Shown here piece by piece: positions 1 to 4,973 of a DNA stretch of 9,664 nt (its first letter is position 1; each line of letters begins with the position of its first letter). The notes under the pieces were generated by a model, which worked only from the letters and a program-made list of their open reading frames with translations, had not been told where the DNA came from and did not search any database. The stretch is from an uncultured Lachnospiraceae bacterium. GTDB taxonomy: Bacteria; Bacillota_A; Clostridia; TANB77; CAG-508. The position numbers were made by a program, and so were the translations under genes. The DNA lies in NCBI GenBank assembly GCA_947165105.1, contig CAMUZC010000062.1, positions 1-9,664 of the forward strand, written 5' to 3'.

Positions 1-696
1 AAAGACTATGCAGAGTTAACAGGCAAAAAAGACATGAAAGAATTAAGAAAAAGAACTAGGGCAGACATGGAAATATTGAAAAGAATATATATAAGGGAAG
101 AACCACGAAAGAAGTCTAGCAGAAATGCTGGAGAAGGAATCAATACTTATTTATTTGGGGGAACAGAAGGAATAAAGAACGGAAAAATTATATTTAAGTT
201 TAACGAAGACTTTTTTAGAATGTTTGCAGGGCAAAAGAATTATTTGTATATGCCAGTAGAAGCTTTACAATCAAATGAAAAGAAAAATCCTCACACATAT
301 TTGTTATATAAAAAGGTAATAGCACACACAAGAATAAATGCAGGAAAGCCGAGAGAAAATAGAATAAAAGTGAAAGAGTTATATGACTTTTGTGTTACAT
401 TACCAAGATATGAAGAGGTTATGAAGACTACAAGGCAAACAGATAAAAGGATAATAGAACCATTTGAAAGGGATTTATCTGTTATAAAAGAATTTACATG
501 GCACTATGAAACAGAAGAACCACCAAAGGACTTTAAAGAATGGTTGAACACATACATAATTATAGTATGGCATGAGCCACTACCAGGAATTGAAGAAGTA
601 AAAAAAGGCAGAGAAAAGCAAAAAAAGAGAGTAGAAAAGGCAAAACAAAAAGCACTTGAAAAGATAGAAAAAGAAAAGTTAAAAAATAACGAATAA
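1..696 (+). CDS. Putative plasmid replication initiator (Rep-like), C-terminal part, cut by window edge
   Basis: The reading frame is open to base 1, so the true start is outside the window; the first internal ATG is at 34. The visible part has about 231 residues. From the ATG at 34, a central region of about residues 40-165 has the look of a winged-helix Rep domain: a strand-rich segment (KIIFKFNEDFF), YMPVEAL, a helix leading to IAHTRINAGKPRENRIKVKEL, and then RIIEPFERDL followed by an aromatic WHY segment. I recall this last pattern from initiator-like proteins of Firmicutes plasmids and mobile elements. The last 40 residues are almost entirely Lys, Glu and Arg and probably form a charged helix. 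The gene sits directly upstream of a Par-like gene, which fits a replication-maintenance block. The Rep assignment is inference from motif memory, not from a catalytic signature; it could be another DNA-binding protein. Confidence 0.5.
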   Translation, partial: KDYAELTGKKDMKELRKRTRADMEILKRIYIREEPRKKSSRNAGEGINTYLFGGTEGIKNGKIIFKFNEDFFRMFAGQKNYLYMPVEALQSNEKKNPHTYLLYKKVIAHTRINAGKPRENRIKVKELYDFCVTLPRYEEVMKTTRQTDKRIIEPFERDLSVIKEFTWHYETEEPPKDFKEWLNTYIIIVWHEPLPGIEEVKKGREKQKKRVEKAKQKALEKIEKEKLKNNE

Positions 697-704
697 TATT
701 TTTT

Positions 705-820
705 AGTTGTATAGTAAGTTGCAAACCTAGAGAAGTATTGATATATAGGCGAATGTAAACCGCTTCTAATATATAGGTTTGCAATAGTTGTACAACCTAG
801 TTGCAAGGTAGTTGCAAACA
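705..820 (+). promoter_or_regulatory. GTTGCAA repeat cluster upstream of the Par-like gene (candidate operator/centromere)
   Basis: The gap between the Rep-like and Par-like genes holds several copies of one word. AGTTGTA is at 705 and AGTTGCAAAC at 717. Its inverse TAGGTTTGC is at 774-782 and pairs with GCAAACCTA at 721-729. The 10-bp palindrome GTTGTACAAC is at 787-796. A tandem pair with exact 11-bp period is at 799 and 810 (AGTTGCAAGGT, AGTTGCAAACA). In pSK1-type systems Par binds repeats just upstream of its own gene, so this cluster is the natural candidate for autoregulation and plasmid partition. A GAAGCGG site (reverse, 760-766) lies inside the inverted repeat. I see no clear sigma-A promoter. 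Confidence 0.6.
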
Positions 821-851
821 TATAAACAACGAAGAAAGGGGAACATCTACA

Positions 852-1364
852 ATGTTTACAGTAAAACAAGTAGCAAATAGTCTGCAAATGTCAACACAGG
901 CTATATATAAACAAAGAGAAGAGCTAATTGAAAAAGGTTATATGATAAAAAATGAGCAAGGGAACTGGGAAATAACAGACACAGGATTTAATTATCTGCA
1001 GGACAAAAAAATAGCATATATGCAACAACATAACACTCAGCTTGTGCAACCAGTTACCAACCAACCACCAAAAGAAGAGGAAACAGAAGAGGAAGAAAAA
1101 GCCACAAACATAGATATAACAACAGATGATAAAGTTGCAAACATACTAATCAACCACTATAAAGAGCAGTTGCAAACAATTACAAACCAGTTGCAAGAAA
1201 TGACACAACAAAGGGATTACTTTAAGGCTAAATTTGAAGAAAAAGACAACCTTTGCAACCAGTATATGAATACTCATTTGTTACCACCAATAGAAGATGA
1301 ACTCGAGACGAACTCGAGAGAAAATAAAAACAAAGGCTTTTTCTGGAAGCTATTTAATAAATAA
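852..1364 (+). CDS. pSK1 Par / DUF536-like plasmid segregation protein
   Basis: This 170-aa protein has the three-part build of the staphylococcal pSK1 Par family. Residues 2-30 (FTVKQVANSLQMSTQAIYKQ) form an N-terminal helix-turn-helix. Residues 74-83 are an acidic linker. Residues about 100-135 are a Gln/Glu-rich coiled coil. The C-terminus ends in an aromatic-basic FFWKLFNK, where this family usually ends in a Trp/Lys-rich tail. Such proteins stabilise plasmids without a separate ATPase and bind repeats upstream of their own gene. The ATG at 852 is preferred because AAGAAAGGGG ends 11 bases before it; an upstream in-frame extension to 801 has no such site. The coding sequence itself carries three AGTTGCAA words (1133, 1168, 1189) and an 11-nt tandem duplication at 1299-1320. 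The architecture is seen directly; the partition role is family knowledge. Confidence 0.7.
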   Translation: MFTVKQVANSLQMSTQAIYKQREELIEKGYMIKNEQGNWEITDTGFNYLQDKKIAYMQQHNTQLVQPVTNQPPKEEETEEEEKATNIDITTDDKVANILINHYKEQLQTITNQLQEMTQQRDYFKAKFEEKDNLCNQYMNTHLLPPIEDELETNSRENKNKGFFWKLFNK

Positions 1365-1370
1365 TAAGGG

Positions 1371-1387
1371 TATGGGAAACACCCATA
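1371..1387 (+). other. Small hairpin downstream of the Par-like gene
   Basis: TATGGG and CCCATA form a 6-bp stem with a 5-nt loop right after the stop codon at 1364. No T-run follows, so it is not a standard terminator on its own. It may protect the 3' end of the mRNA or belong to the structured block up to 1423. Confidence 0.35.
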
Positions 1388-1390
1388 ATT

Positions 1391-1423
1391 TGAATTGTCG
1401 GGAGTACAAATTCAGTGCTTGCT
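1391..1423 (+). other. Hairpin followed by GTGCTTGCT (copy A of an inverted pair)
   Basis: TGAATT-GT (1391-1398) pairs with AC-a-AATTCA with a one-base bulge. The 3' arm runs straight into GTGCTTGCT (1415-1423). The 14 bases 1410-1423 recur exactly, inverted, at 2925-2938, where another hairpin again sits directly before GTGCTTGCT. A hairpin next to a fixed short word is the usual shape of a nick site in oriT or a rolling-circle origin, but no relaxase is present in the window, so the role is open. Confidence 0.4.
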
Positions 1424-1442
1424 AGGACAAATATAGGAGTAT

Positions 1443-1470
1443 AGAAGCGGAAACCAAACCGCTTCTTTTT
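1443..1470 (+). terminator. Rho-independent terminator made of two inverted GAAGCGG (Chi) sites
   Basis: AGAAGCGG (1443-1450), an 8-nt loop (AAACCAAA) and the perfect complement CCGCTTCT (1459-1466) run into a T-run ending at 1470. It ends transcription of the Par-like gene, just before the ribosome binding site of the next gene. Both stem arms are copies of the GAAGCGG word that recurs across the window. Confidence 0.8.
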
Positions 1471-1494
1471 ATCTGCAGAAAGGAATAAAAGAAG

Positions 1495-1908
1495 ATGAAT
1501 AGACATCCTAATCTAAACAATTTGAAACCATATAAACCAGGAGAGCATAGAGCAATAACAAATGGTCGTAAAGGTGGAATAAGAAGCGGAGAAGTAAGAA
1601 GAAAGAAAGCAGAAAAACAAAAAGAATATGATAAGTTTAAACGAGAACAAGACTATGTAAATACATTAAGCAATAAAGAGTTTGAAGATCATATAAACCA
1701 AATTAGAAATAAATACAAAGACCAATTCAGTAATATAGAGTCATTACTAATTGAATATAGAGAGTATTTCAGACCACAGAGTTTGCCTAAAAGCTATCAA
1801 CATTATTTAGCAAACTATTATATAAGTTTAGGTAGTGTATTGAAGAGGAAATACACATTTAAAAATAAGGAATATTGGAATATAAAAAGGAACTTCTATC
1901 ACGGTTAA
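1495..1908 (+). CDS. GRKGG-motif small protein, long paralogue (137 aa)
   Basis: Residues 6-39 contain NLKPYKPGEH, then GRKGGIRSGEVRRKKA. This Gly/Arg/Lys block is common at the N-terminus of small phage and plasmid proteins of Firmicutes, sometimes labelled KGG or small-terminase-like; its biochemical role is unclear to me and is probably nucleic-acid binding. After it comes a charged helical region (about residues 39-85) and a Tyr-rich, basic C-terminal third. A paralogue with the same motif is at 3322-3603, and both have an acidic patch of the form FEDHI / YKDFI about 30 residues after the motif. The start at 1495 is supported by AAAGGA 9 bases upstream. A terminator precedes it, so it is likely transcribed on its own. 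A 1.4-kb repeat region without genes follows. No specific function can be named. Confidence 0.75.
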   Translation: MNRHPNLNNLKPYKPGEHRAITNGRKGGIRSGEVRRKKAEKQKEYDKFKREQDYVNTLSNKEFEDHINQIRNKYKDQFSNIESLLIEYREYFRPQSLPKSYQHYLANYYISLGSVLKRKYTFKNKEYWNIKRNFYHG

Positions 1909-2172
1909 ATTGCAGAACACCCCTATCAAATCTCATCAAAGTTTTATCATTAAGGGGAGCGGGTGTAGGGCACTGACTAAACAAAAATATTATTTCTCTC
2001 ACGTGAGAAGGGGTATATAAAAAAGAACGGTGTAAGGGCATTCAAACAACTCATATTAAGCCTATACGAGCCCCCCTCTTCTAATCTAAAAATAAACGAT
2101 AGGGAGAACGGTGTAAGGGGCTTCATAATATTCGCAGGTAATTTATATAGGGGGTGTGGTATATTGTTGTTT
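1909..2172. other. Gene-free stretch with a palindrome and GGTGTAAGGG repeats
   Basis: I find no convincing gene here. TCTCACGTGAGA at 1997-2008 is a perfect 12-bp palindrome. AGAACGGTGTAAGGG occurs at 2024-2038 and again at 2105-2119, 81 bp apart, each followed by a similar (G)CWTTCA ending. A weaker relative (AACGGTGCTAGAGGG) is near 4457. G-rich words (GGGGAGCGGG near 1956, a G5 run near 2151) make this stretch distinctly richer in G than its surroundings. Confidence 0.45.
2024..2119 (+). repeat. Direct repeat pair AGAACGGTGTAAGGG
   Basis: The 15-base word is identical at 2024-2038 and 2105-2119. The first copy is preceded by GGGGTATATAAAAA and the second by AACGATAGGG. They could be protein-binding sites or promoter-linked elements of the repeat region; there is no gene to link them to. 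Confidence 0.55.
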
Positions 2173-2694
2173 TACCCAAGAGGAAGCCAAGAAAACAAGA
2201 CTAAAACAAGACCAAAAGGAGACTAAAAAGAGTTGCAAACCAGTTGCAAAAGAGTTGTACTTTTCGCAAGTTTTTTTTACAAAAAAGAGACAAAAACAAG
2301 ACAAAAATGAGACAAAAATATAATTTTCCGACACTATAAAAAAGAGTTATAATAACATTTATTTAGTTTTCCGAAGCTATAATATATATGACCTCTTCTA
2401 GTAATTTTTCCCCACTATAAAAAGGCAAAAAAAGAGCAATAAAAGGGCAACACTCTGACACTATAAAAAGGACTAAAAGAGTACAAAAAGAGTACCAAAA
2501 AACCTGAGAAAACCTGAACTTGAAAATAATAAAATAAGTTCAAAAACAGTTCAAAAAGAGTTCGACTTTCATAGTTTTTTGACACGATAAAAAGAGCACA
2601 ATATAGGCACAAAAAGAGCACGATAATTGATAATATTATTCTTAATTGGGTAAATGTAAAAGTGACAAAATAGTGACAAAAAGGTAACAAAATT
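2173..2694 (+). repeat. Array of 11-bp-period short repeats with changing core words (class A)
   Basis: Blocks of about three or more units repeat with exactly 11-bp spacing. A short core word is separated by an A-rich spacer, and the core changes from block to block. Blocks: 2173-2260 (eight units: CCAAG twice, ACAAGAC twice, GGAGAC, then AGTTGCAA twice and AGTTGTA), 2281-2324 (GAGAC/AAGAC), 2424-2448 (GCAA at 2425, 2436 and 2447), 2479-2495 (GAGTAC twice), 2537-2563 (AGTTC three times), 2596-2621 (GCAC three times), 2662-2688 (GTGAC, GTGAC, GTAAC). A period-10 pair AACCTGA is at 2501 and 2511. Several blocks are preceded by a shared word close to GACACTATAAAAAG (about 2330, 2412, 2457 and 2581). 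An 11-bp period shifts frame at every unit, so this is not coding. The spacing matches one helical turn. Confidence 0.8.
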
Positions 2695-2804
2695 TAAGCA
2701 ACTAAAAAGAAGATTCTGAACTTTTTGAACTCCCTAAAAGAGTAAAATGTTGAGAAATGTCAAGGTAAAAAAATATATCTCCCAGAGGGCAAATATACAA
2801 AAAA

Positions 2805-2818
2805 GGTGTCTAGACACC
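2805..2818. other. 14-bp perfect palindrome GGTGTCTAGACACC
   Basis: The two halves are perfect complements with no spacer, which fits a site for a symmetric dimer (recombinase or regulator) or a cruciform. It is the first of three palindromic structures in a 170-bp stretch. No adjacent gene suggests which protein would bind. Confidence 0.6.
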
Positions 2819-2873
2819 AAGCTGGCGAGTTTTGGGCAGTAAAAAATGCCATACATTTTTTGAAGTTTTCTGA

Positions 2874-2910
2874 CACGATAAATGATAAAAATATTTTATA
2901 TTTATTCGTG
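2874..2910. other. AT-rich hairpin, stem CACGATAAAT / ATTTATTCGTG
   Basis: CACGATAAAT (2874-2883) pairs with ATTTATTCGTG (2900-2910) with one bulged base across an A/T-only loop. This could be a cruciform in a DNA-unwinding region. Confidence 0.45.
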
Positions 2911-2924
2911 ATATTTTAGTTTTA

Positions 2925-2972
2925 AGCAAGCACTGAATATGGTCGGTCGCTTTTTTCGACATTGCATATTCA
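2925..2972 (-). other. Hairpin with GTGCTTGCT (copy B, inverted relative to copy A)
   Basis: TGAATATG (2934-2941) and GTCG (2942-2945) pair with CGAC (2957-2960) and CATATTCA (2965-2972). Only a 4-nt bulge (2961-2964) interrupts this 12-bp stem. On the minus strand the hairpin runs into GTGCTTGCT, exactly as copy A does at 1391-1423 on the plus strand. The 14 bases 2925-2938 are the reverse complement of 1410-1423. Candidate replication or transfer site. Confidence 0.5.
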
Positions 2973-3218
2973 AAATTAAGGATAAGCCCTAACCCTGTTT
3001 TTATGATCTAGTTGTATGCACAAATAGGAATCTTGCTAAATTTAGACAAGGTAAAGACAAGGTTATATAAAATATATTCCGAGTTTTCCGAGTCCCTAAA
3101 AAGAAAATATATAAAACCGCTTCTTGCAAAGTAAAATATTAATAGATATGGTATAACAACGATACTATATTCTTTTTTTATTTTCAATTCTGGAAGCAAT
3201 ACATACTTAGTTATGAAC

Positions 3219-3247
3219 TTGTCAAAACTTGACTTTTTTTATATAAT
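3219..3247 (+). promoter_or_regulatory. Promoter for the short GRKGG gene
   Basis: TTGTCA (3219-3224), a 17-base spacer and TATAAT (3242-3247) form a good sigma-A promoter about 75 bp before the start at 3322. The -35 lies inside a period-10 direct repeat (AACTTG at 3216 and 3226). Confidence 0.65.
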
Positions 3248-3264
3248 ATGTCCTAACAAGCAAG

Positions 3265-3303
3265 ACATTTGTATATACACATTTAAAAGATATATACAAA
3301 TGT
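3265..3303 (+). promoter_or_regulatory. 13-bp inverted repeat in the leader of the short GRKGG gene
   Basis: ACATTTGTATATA (3265-3277) and its perfect complement TATATACAAATGT (3291-3303) flank a 13-nt loop. It lies after the predicted transcription start and ends four bases before the ribosome binding site GAGGGG (3307-3312). It could be an operator or an mRNA hairpin that controls translation. Confidence 0.6.
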
Positions 3304-3321
3304 TATGAGGGGAGTATATAT

Positions 3322-3603
3322 ATGGCGAATATAGAAAACCTAAAACCTTTTACAACGGAGAATGCTTCCTACTATGGAAGAAGAGGAGGCATAGCTTCTG
3401 GAAAGACAAGAAAGAAAAAGGCACTATTACAAAAACAATTTAATGCTATGTGGGAATTATCAAACTATATTGATGATATGAACGATACAGAATACAAAGA
3501 CTTTATAAGTGAGTTTTCAGAAGCGGAACAGGAACAAATAGGAATGATATTCAGACCAACAAAGCAACAAAAGAAAGAATTATTTAAGCAATTCAAATTT
3601 TAA
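3322..3603 (+). CDS. GRRGG-motif small protein, short paralogue (93 aa)
   Basis: Residues 4-35 read NLKPFTTENASYYGRRGGIA and then SGKTRKKKA, the same N-terminal block as the gene at 1495-1908 (NLKP, G[RK][RK]GGI, SG, R-rich, KKA). The remainder is a mixed-charge helical segment that ends in IFRPTKQQKKELFKQF. It is about two thirds the length of its paralogue and lacks the Tyr-rich C-terminus. The start is well supported by GAGGGGA and a promoter upstream. It likely binds nucleic acid because of the basic motif, but I cannot name a function. Like its paralogue it is followed by more than 1 kb of short-repeat DNA without genes. A GAAGCGG site lies inside it (3520-3526, read as Glu-Ala-Glu). Confidence 0.75.
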   Translation: MANIENLKPFTTENASYYGRRGGIASGKTRKKKALLQKQFNAMWELSNYIDDMNDTEYKDFISEFSEAEQEQIGMIFRPTKQQKKELFKQFKF

Positions 3604-3906
3604 TAAATACTTTTTGCAAAAATTCAAATCGAACCGTGAGGGAAGCCCGAGAAATTTGAAAAACGAAAATATTATATTGACTAAAAATATATAAACAACA
3701 AAATCATGCTCCAGGAATTAAAAATTTTGACATATTTTATGCAGTAATATTCTTTTAGTTGTAATATTTATTTTGTATAGTCATAATTCAAACGAGAGTG
3801 CCCTTAAAATCGTTTTTAAGGTTTTTAAGTACAAGTTATATGTTTTTATATAAAAAGTGTCTTAAAATCGAAATATGGGGCTCATATTTTATATTATATT
3901 TTTAAC
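3604..3906. other. Gene-free AT-rich stretch after the short GRKGG gene
   Basis: No gene is visible. It contains a probable terminator at 3802-3826 and two copies of CTTAAAATCG (3803 and about 3862). TTGACA near 3728 has no -10 at a proper distance. The short-repeat modules start again at 3907. Confidence 0.4.
3802..3826 (+). terminator. Probable Rho-independent terminator
   Basis: CCTTAAAA (3802-3809), a 4-nt loop and TTTTAAGG (3814-3821) are followed by TTTTT. The stem is GC-poor, so it may be weak. It lies about 200 bp after the short GRKGG gene and is the first candidate stop for that transcript. Confidence 0.5.
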
Positions 3907-4140
3907 CTTAACAATTCTTAACAAATTTGATATAAAAACCTAACTAAACTTAACTTTTTTATATATAGAACTTAGCAAAACTTAGCATATTTACTTTTTA
4001 GGTTAACAAATGTTAACATTCTTATATCTGCAGATGATAATATAATAATAAAAAATGTTAGCAAATGTTAGCATTATATGACCATACTACTTGACTAAAC
4101 TTGACCGCTTCTATATATAAACTACTTGAGAAAACTTGAG
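3907..4140 (+). repeat. Period-10 direct-repeat pairs with changing core words (class B)
   Basis: Seven doublets follow one another, each a 5-9 base word repeated after exactly 10 bp: CTTAACAA (3907, 3917), TAACT (3941, 3951), ACTTAGCA (3970, 3980), GTTAACA (4002, 4012), ATGTTAGCA (4055, 4065), ACTTGAC (4089, 4099), ACTTGAG (4124, 4134). Similar doublets are at 3216/3226, 4507/4517 (ATGTC) and 4692/4702 (CTCAGT). Several are followed by T-rich DNA and TATATA-like words. In at least two cases (TTGACT 4091 with TATATA 4114; TAACTA 3941 with TATAGA 3964) the spacing is the 17 bp of a promoter. No gene lies here. Confidence 0.75.
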
Positions 4141-4212
4141 TTTTATTTTAATAATATATGTGTATTTCACTACTGCAACTATAAAAAGGCTTGCAGTATT
4201 TTAAAACTTATC

Positions 4213-4400
4213 TGGAGTTTTTGGAGTCCCTAAAAAGAGGTAAGGTAGGGATAAGGTTATTCGGCACTTTCGGCACCCATAAAAAAGAGATTCCGAAGTT
4301 TCCGAAGTCCTTAAAAAGTGACTTTTGTTACTCCTTAAAAAGAGTTATGCTCAAAAATAAGCAAAAGCTATCCTGACTTTTCTGACTCCCTAAAAAGAAG
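4213..4400 (+). repeat. Period-9 doublets with fixed tail CCCTAAAAAGAG (class C)
   Basis: Each module is a word, three or four T's, the same word again 9 bp later, then a conserved tail close to TCCCTAAAAAGAG. The words differ between modules: TGGAGT (4213, 4222), TCGGCAC (4261, 4270), TTCCGAAGT (4291, 4300), GTGACT/GTTACT (4318, 4327), CTGACT (4373, 4382). Outliers with the same layout are GAACT (2718), CCGAGT (3079) and CGACCA (4656). A period-11 pair TAAGGT (4241, 4252) sits between the first two modules. The spacing is three codons, so an apparent reading frame of 61 codons crosses this block; I treat it as a by-product. Confidence 0.8.
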
Positions 4401-4742
4401 AGGTATAGTCAATATGGGTAGGGGTGGTCTAAAAAGTATAGAACTTTTACATTAACAACGGTGCTAGAGGGTTATTGTAGAAAAAACTCCCTCAATTCAA
4501 TTTTAAATGTCTACAAATGTCAACATTAAGAGGTAAAACAACTTTGATAAATTGTGATTTTTTAAAGAGTACATATTCCCTACAAGTATTGATATATATA
4601 GCAATTAAAAGAATATTGTATTTTAAGAATCCAACTGCAGTATGAATATTCTATCCGACCATTTCGACCACCCTAAAAAGAAGATAATAACCTCAGTAAT
4701 TCTCAGTATAGAAGCGGTAAGTTTGTGAAACTATGGGAACAA
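4401..4742. other. Gene-free stretch between repeat block and terminator
   Basis: No gene is supported. It holds a degenerate module ending TCTAAAAAG near 4429, the ATGTC doublet at 4507/4517, and a class C module at 4656-4683 (CGACCA twice, then CCCTAAAAAGAAG). The CTCAGT doublet is at 4692/4702, directly followed by a GAAGCGG site at 4711-4717. CTGCAG is at 4635-4640. Confidence 0.45.
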
Positions 4743-4769
4743 AAAAAGAGTGTTTATAGCACCCTTTTT
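4743..4769. terminator. Bidirectional Rho-independent terminator ending the minus-strand operon
   Basis: AAAAAGAGTG (4743-4752) pairs with CACCCTTTTT (4760-4769) through 10 pairs with one G-T wobble and a 7-nt loop. On the minus strand it lies just past the stop of the DUF5348 gene at 4782 and ends in seven T's. On the plus strand it also ends in T's and insulates the repeat region. Confidence 0.75.
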
Positions 4770-4781
4770 ATACTTCCTCTT

Positions 4782-4973
4782 CTAATTCATTTCTATTTCA
4801 GAGCCTTCTAACTTTTTGCAACTACAAGTAAAGCCGTCCTCGTCTATTACATACCAGTTGCTACCCATTTCAATACGAACATTCTTCCACCTATCATTTA
4901 CTTTGATTTTAAAGCATTCGCCACAATGTAGGTCGTTATATCTCTCTGTTTCTTCGTTATATGTTAGTGTCAT
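4782..4973 (-). CDS. DUF5348-family small protein (63 aa)
   Basis: The order of residues matches the family pattern I know as DUF5348: an N-terminal EETERYNDLHCGECFKI, a central W followed by RIEM, then WYV. In the family this core reads roughly LHCGECFEV...W..TRIE...WYLV. These are short, probably all-beta accessory proteins of Firmicutes plasmids and integrative elements, with no known activity. The usual C-terminal end is replaced here by FTCSCKKLEGSEIEMN. The start codon shares one base with the stop codon of the upstream gene (TAATG at 4971-4975), so translation is coupled. The ribosome site GAAAGGA runs straight into a GAAGCGG word. It is the last gene of the minus-strand run, followed by a terminator at 4743-4769. 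The role is unknown. Confidence 0.7.
   Translation of the reverse strand: MTLTYNEETERYNDLHCGECFKIKVNDRWKNVRIEMGSNWYVIDEDGFTCSCKKLEGSEIEMN

Larger units (their letters stand above)
2695..3218. other. Gene-free stretch: mixed repeat modules and origin-like palindromes
   Basis: No gene is supported. It holds class C modules at 2718-2742 (GAACT twice, period 9, tail TCCCTAAAAGAG) and 3079-3105 (CCGAGT twice, period 9, tail TCCCTAAAAAGAA). It has a period-10 pair at 2747/2757 (ATGT) and a period-11 pair GACAAGG at 3045 and 3056. Three palindromic structures lie at 2805-2818, 2874-2910 and 2934-2972 and are listed separately. A reverse GAAGCGG site is at 3117-3123. Confidence 0.5.

Noticed and set aside
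504..887. Minus-strand frames opposite the Rep-like gene
   Set aside because: Shadow frames rich in Phe, Leu and Ser; they cross the par upstream repeats and lack a ribosome site.
2173..2324. Simple phased A-tracts that only bend DNA
   Set aside because: A-tract phasing explains the 11-bp period but not why the core words between the A-tracts are duplicated and change together.
2143..2690. Minus-strand frames of 63 and 91 codons in the repeat region
   Set aside because: They are Phe/Leu/Ser/Tyr-rich readings of A/G-rich repeat DNA on the opposite strand, without ribosome sites.
3229..3247. TTGACT at 3229 as the -35 of the short GRKGG gene
   Set aside because: It leaves only 7 bp to TATAAT; TTGTCA at 3219 gives the proper 17 bp.
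4191..4376. 61-codon plus-strand frame across the class C repeats
   Set aside because: It has no ribosome binding site, consists almost wholly of repeat modules with 9-bp spacing, and the other class C modules lie in different frames.
2173..4702. CRISPR array
   Set aside because: Repeats are far too short (4-9 bp) and spacers of 2-7 bp are not spacers; no cas gene is present.
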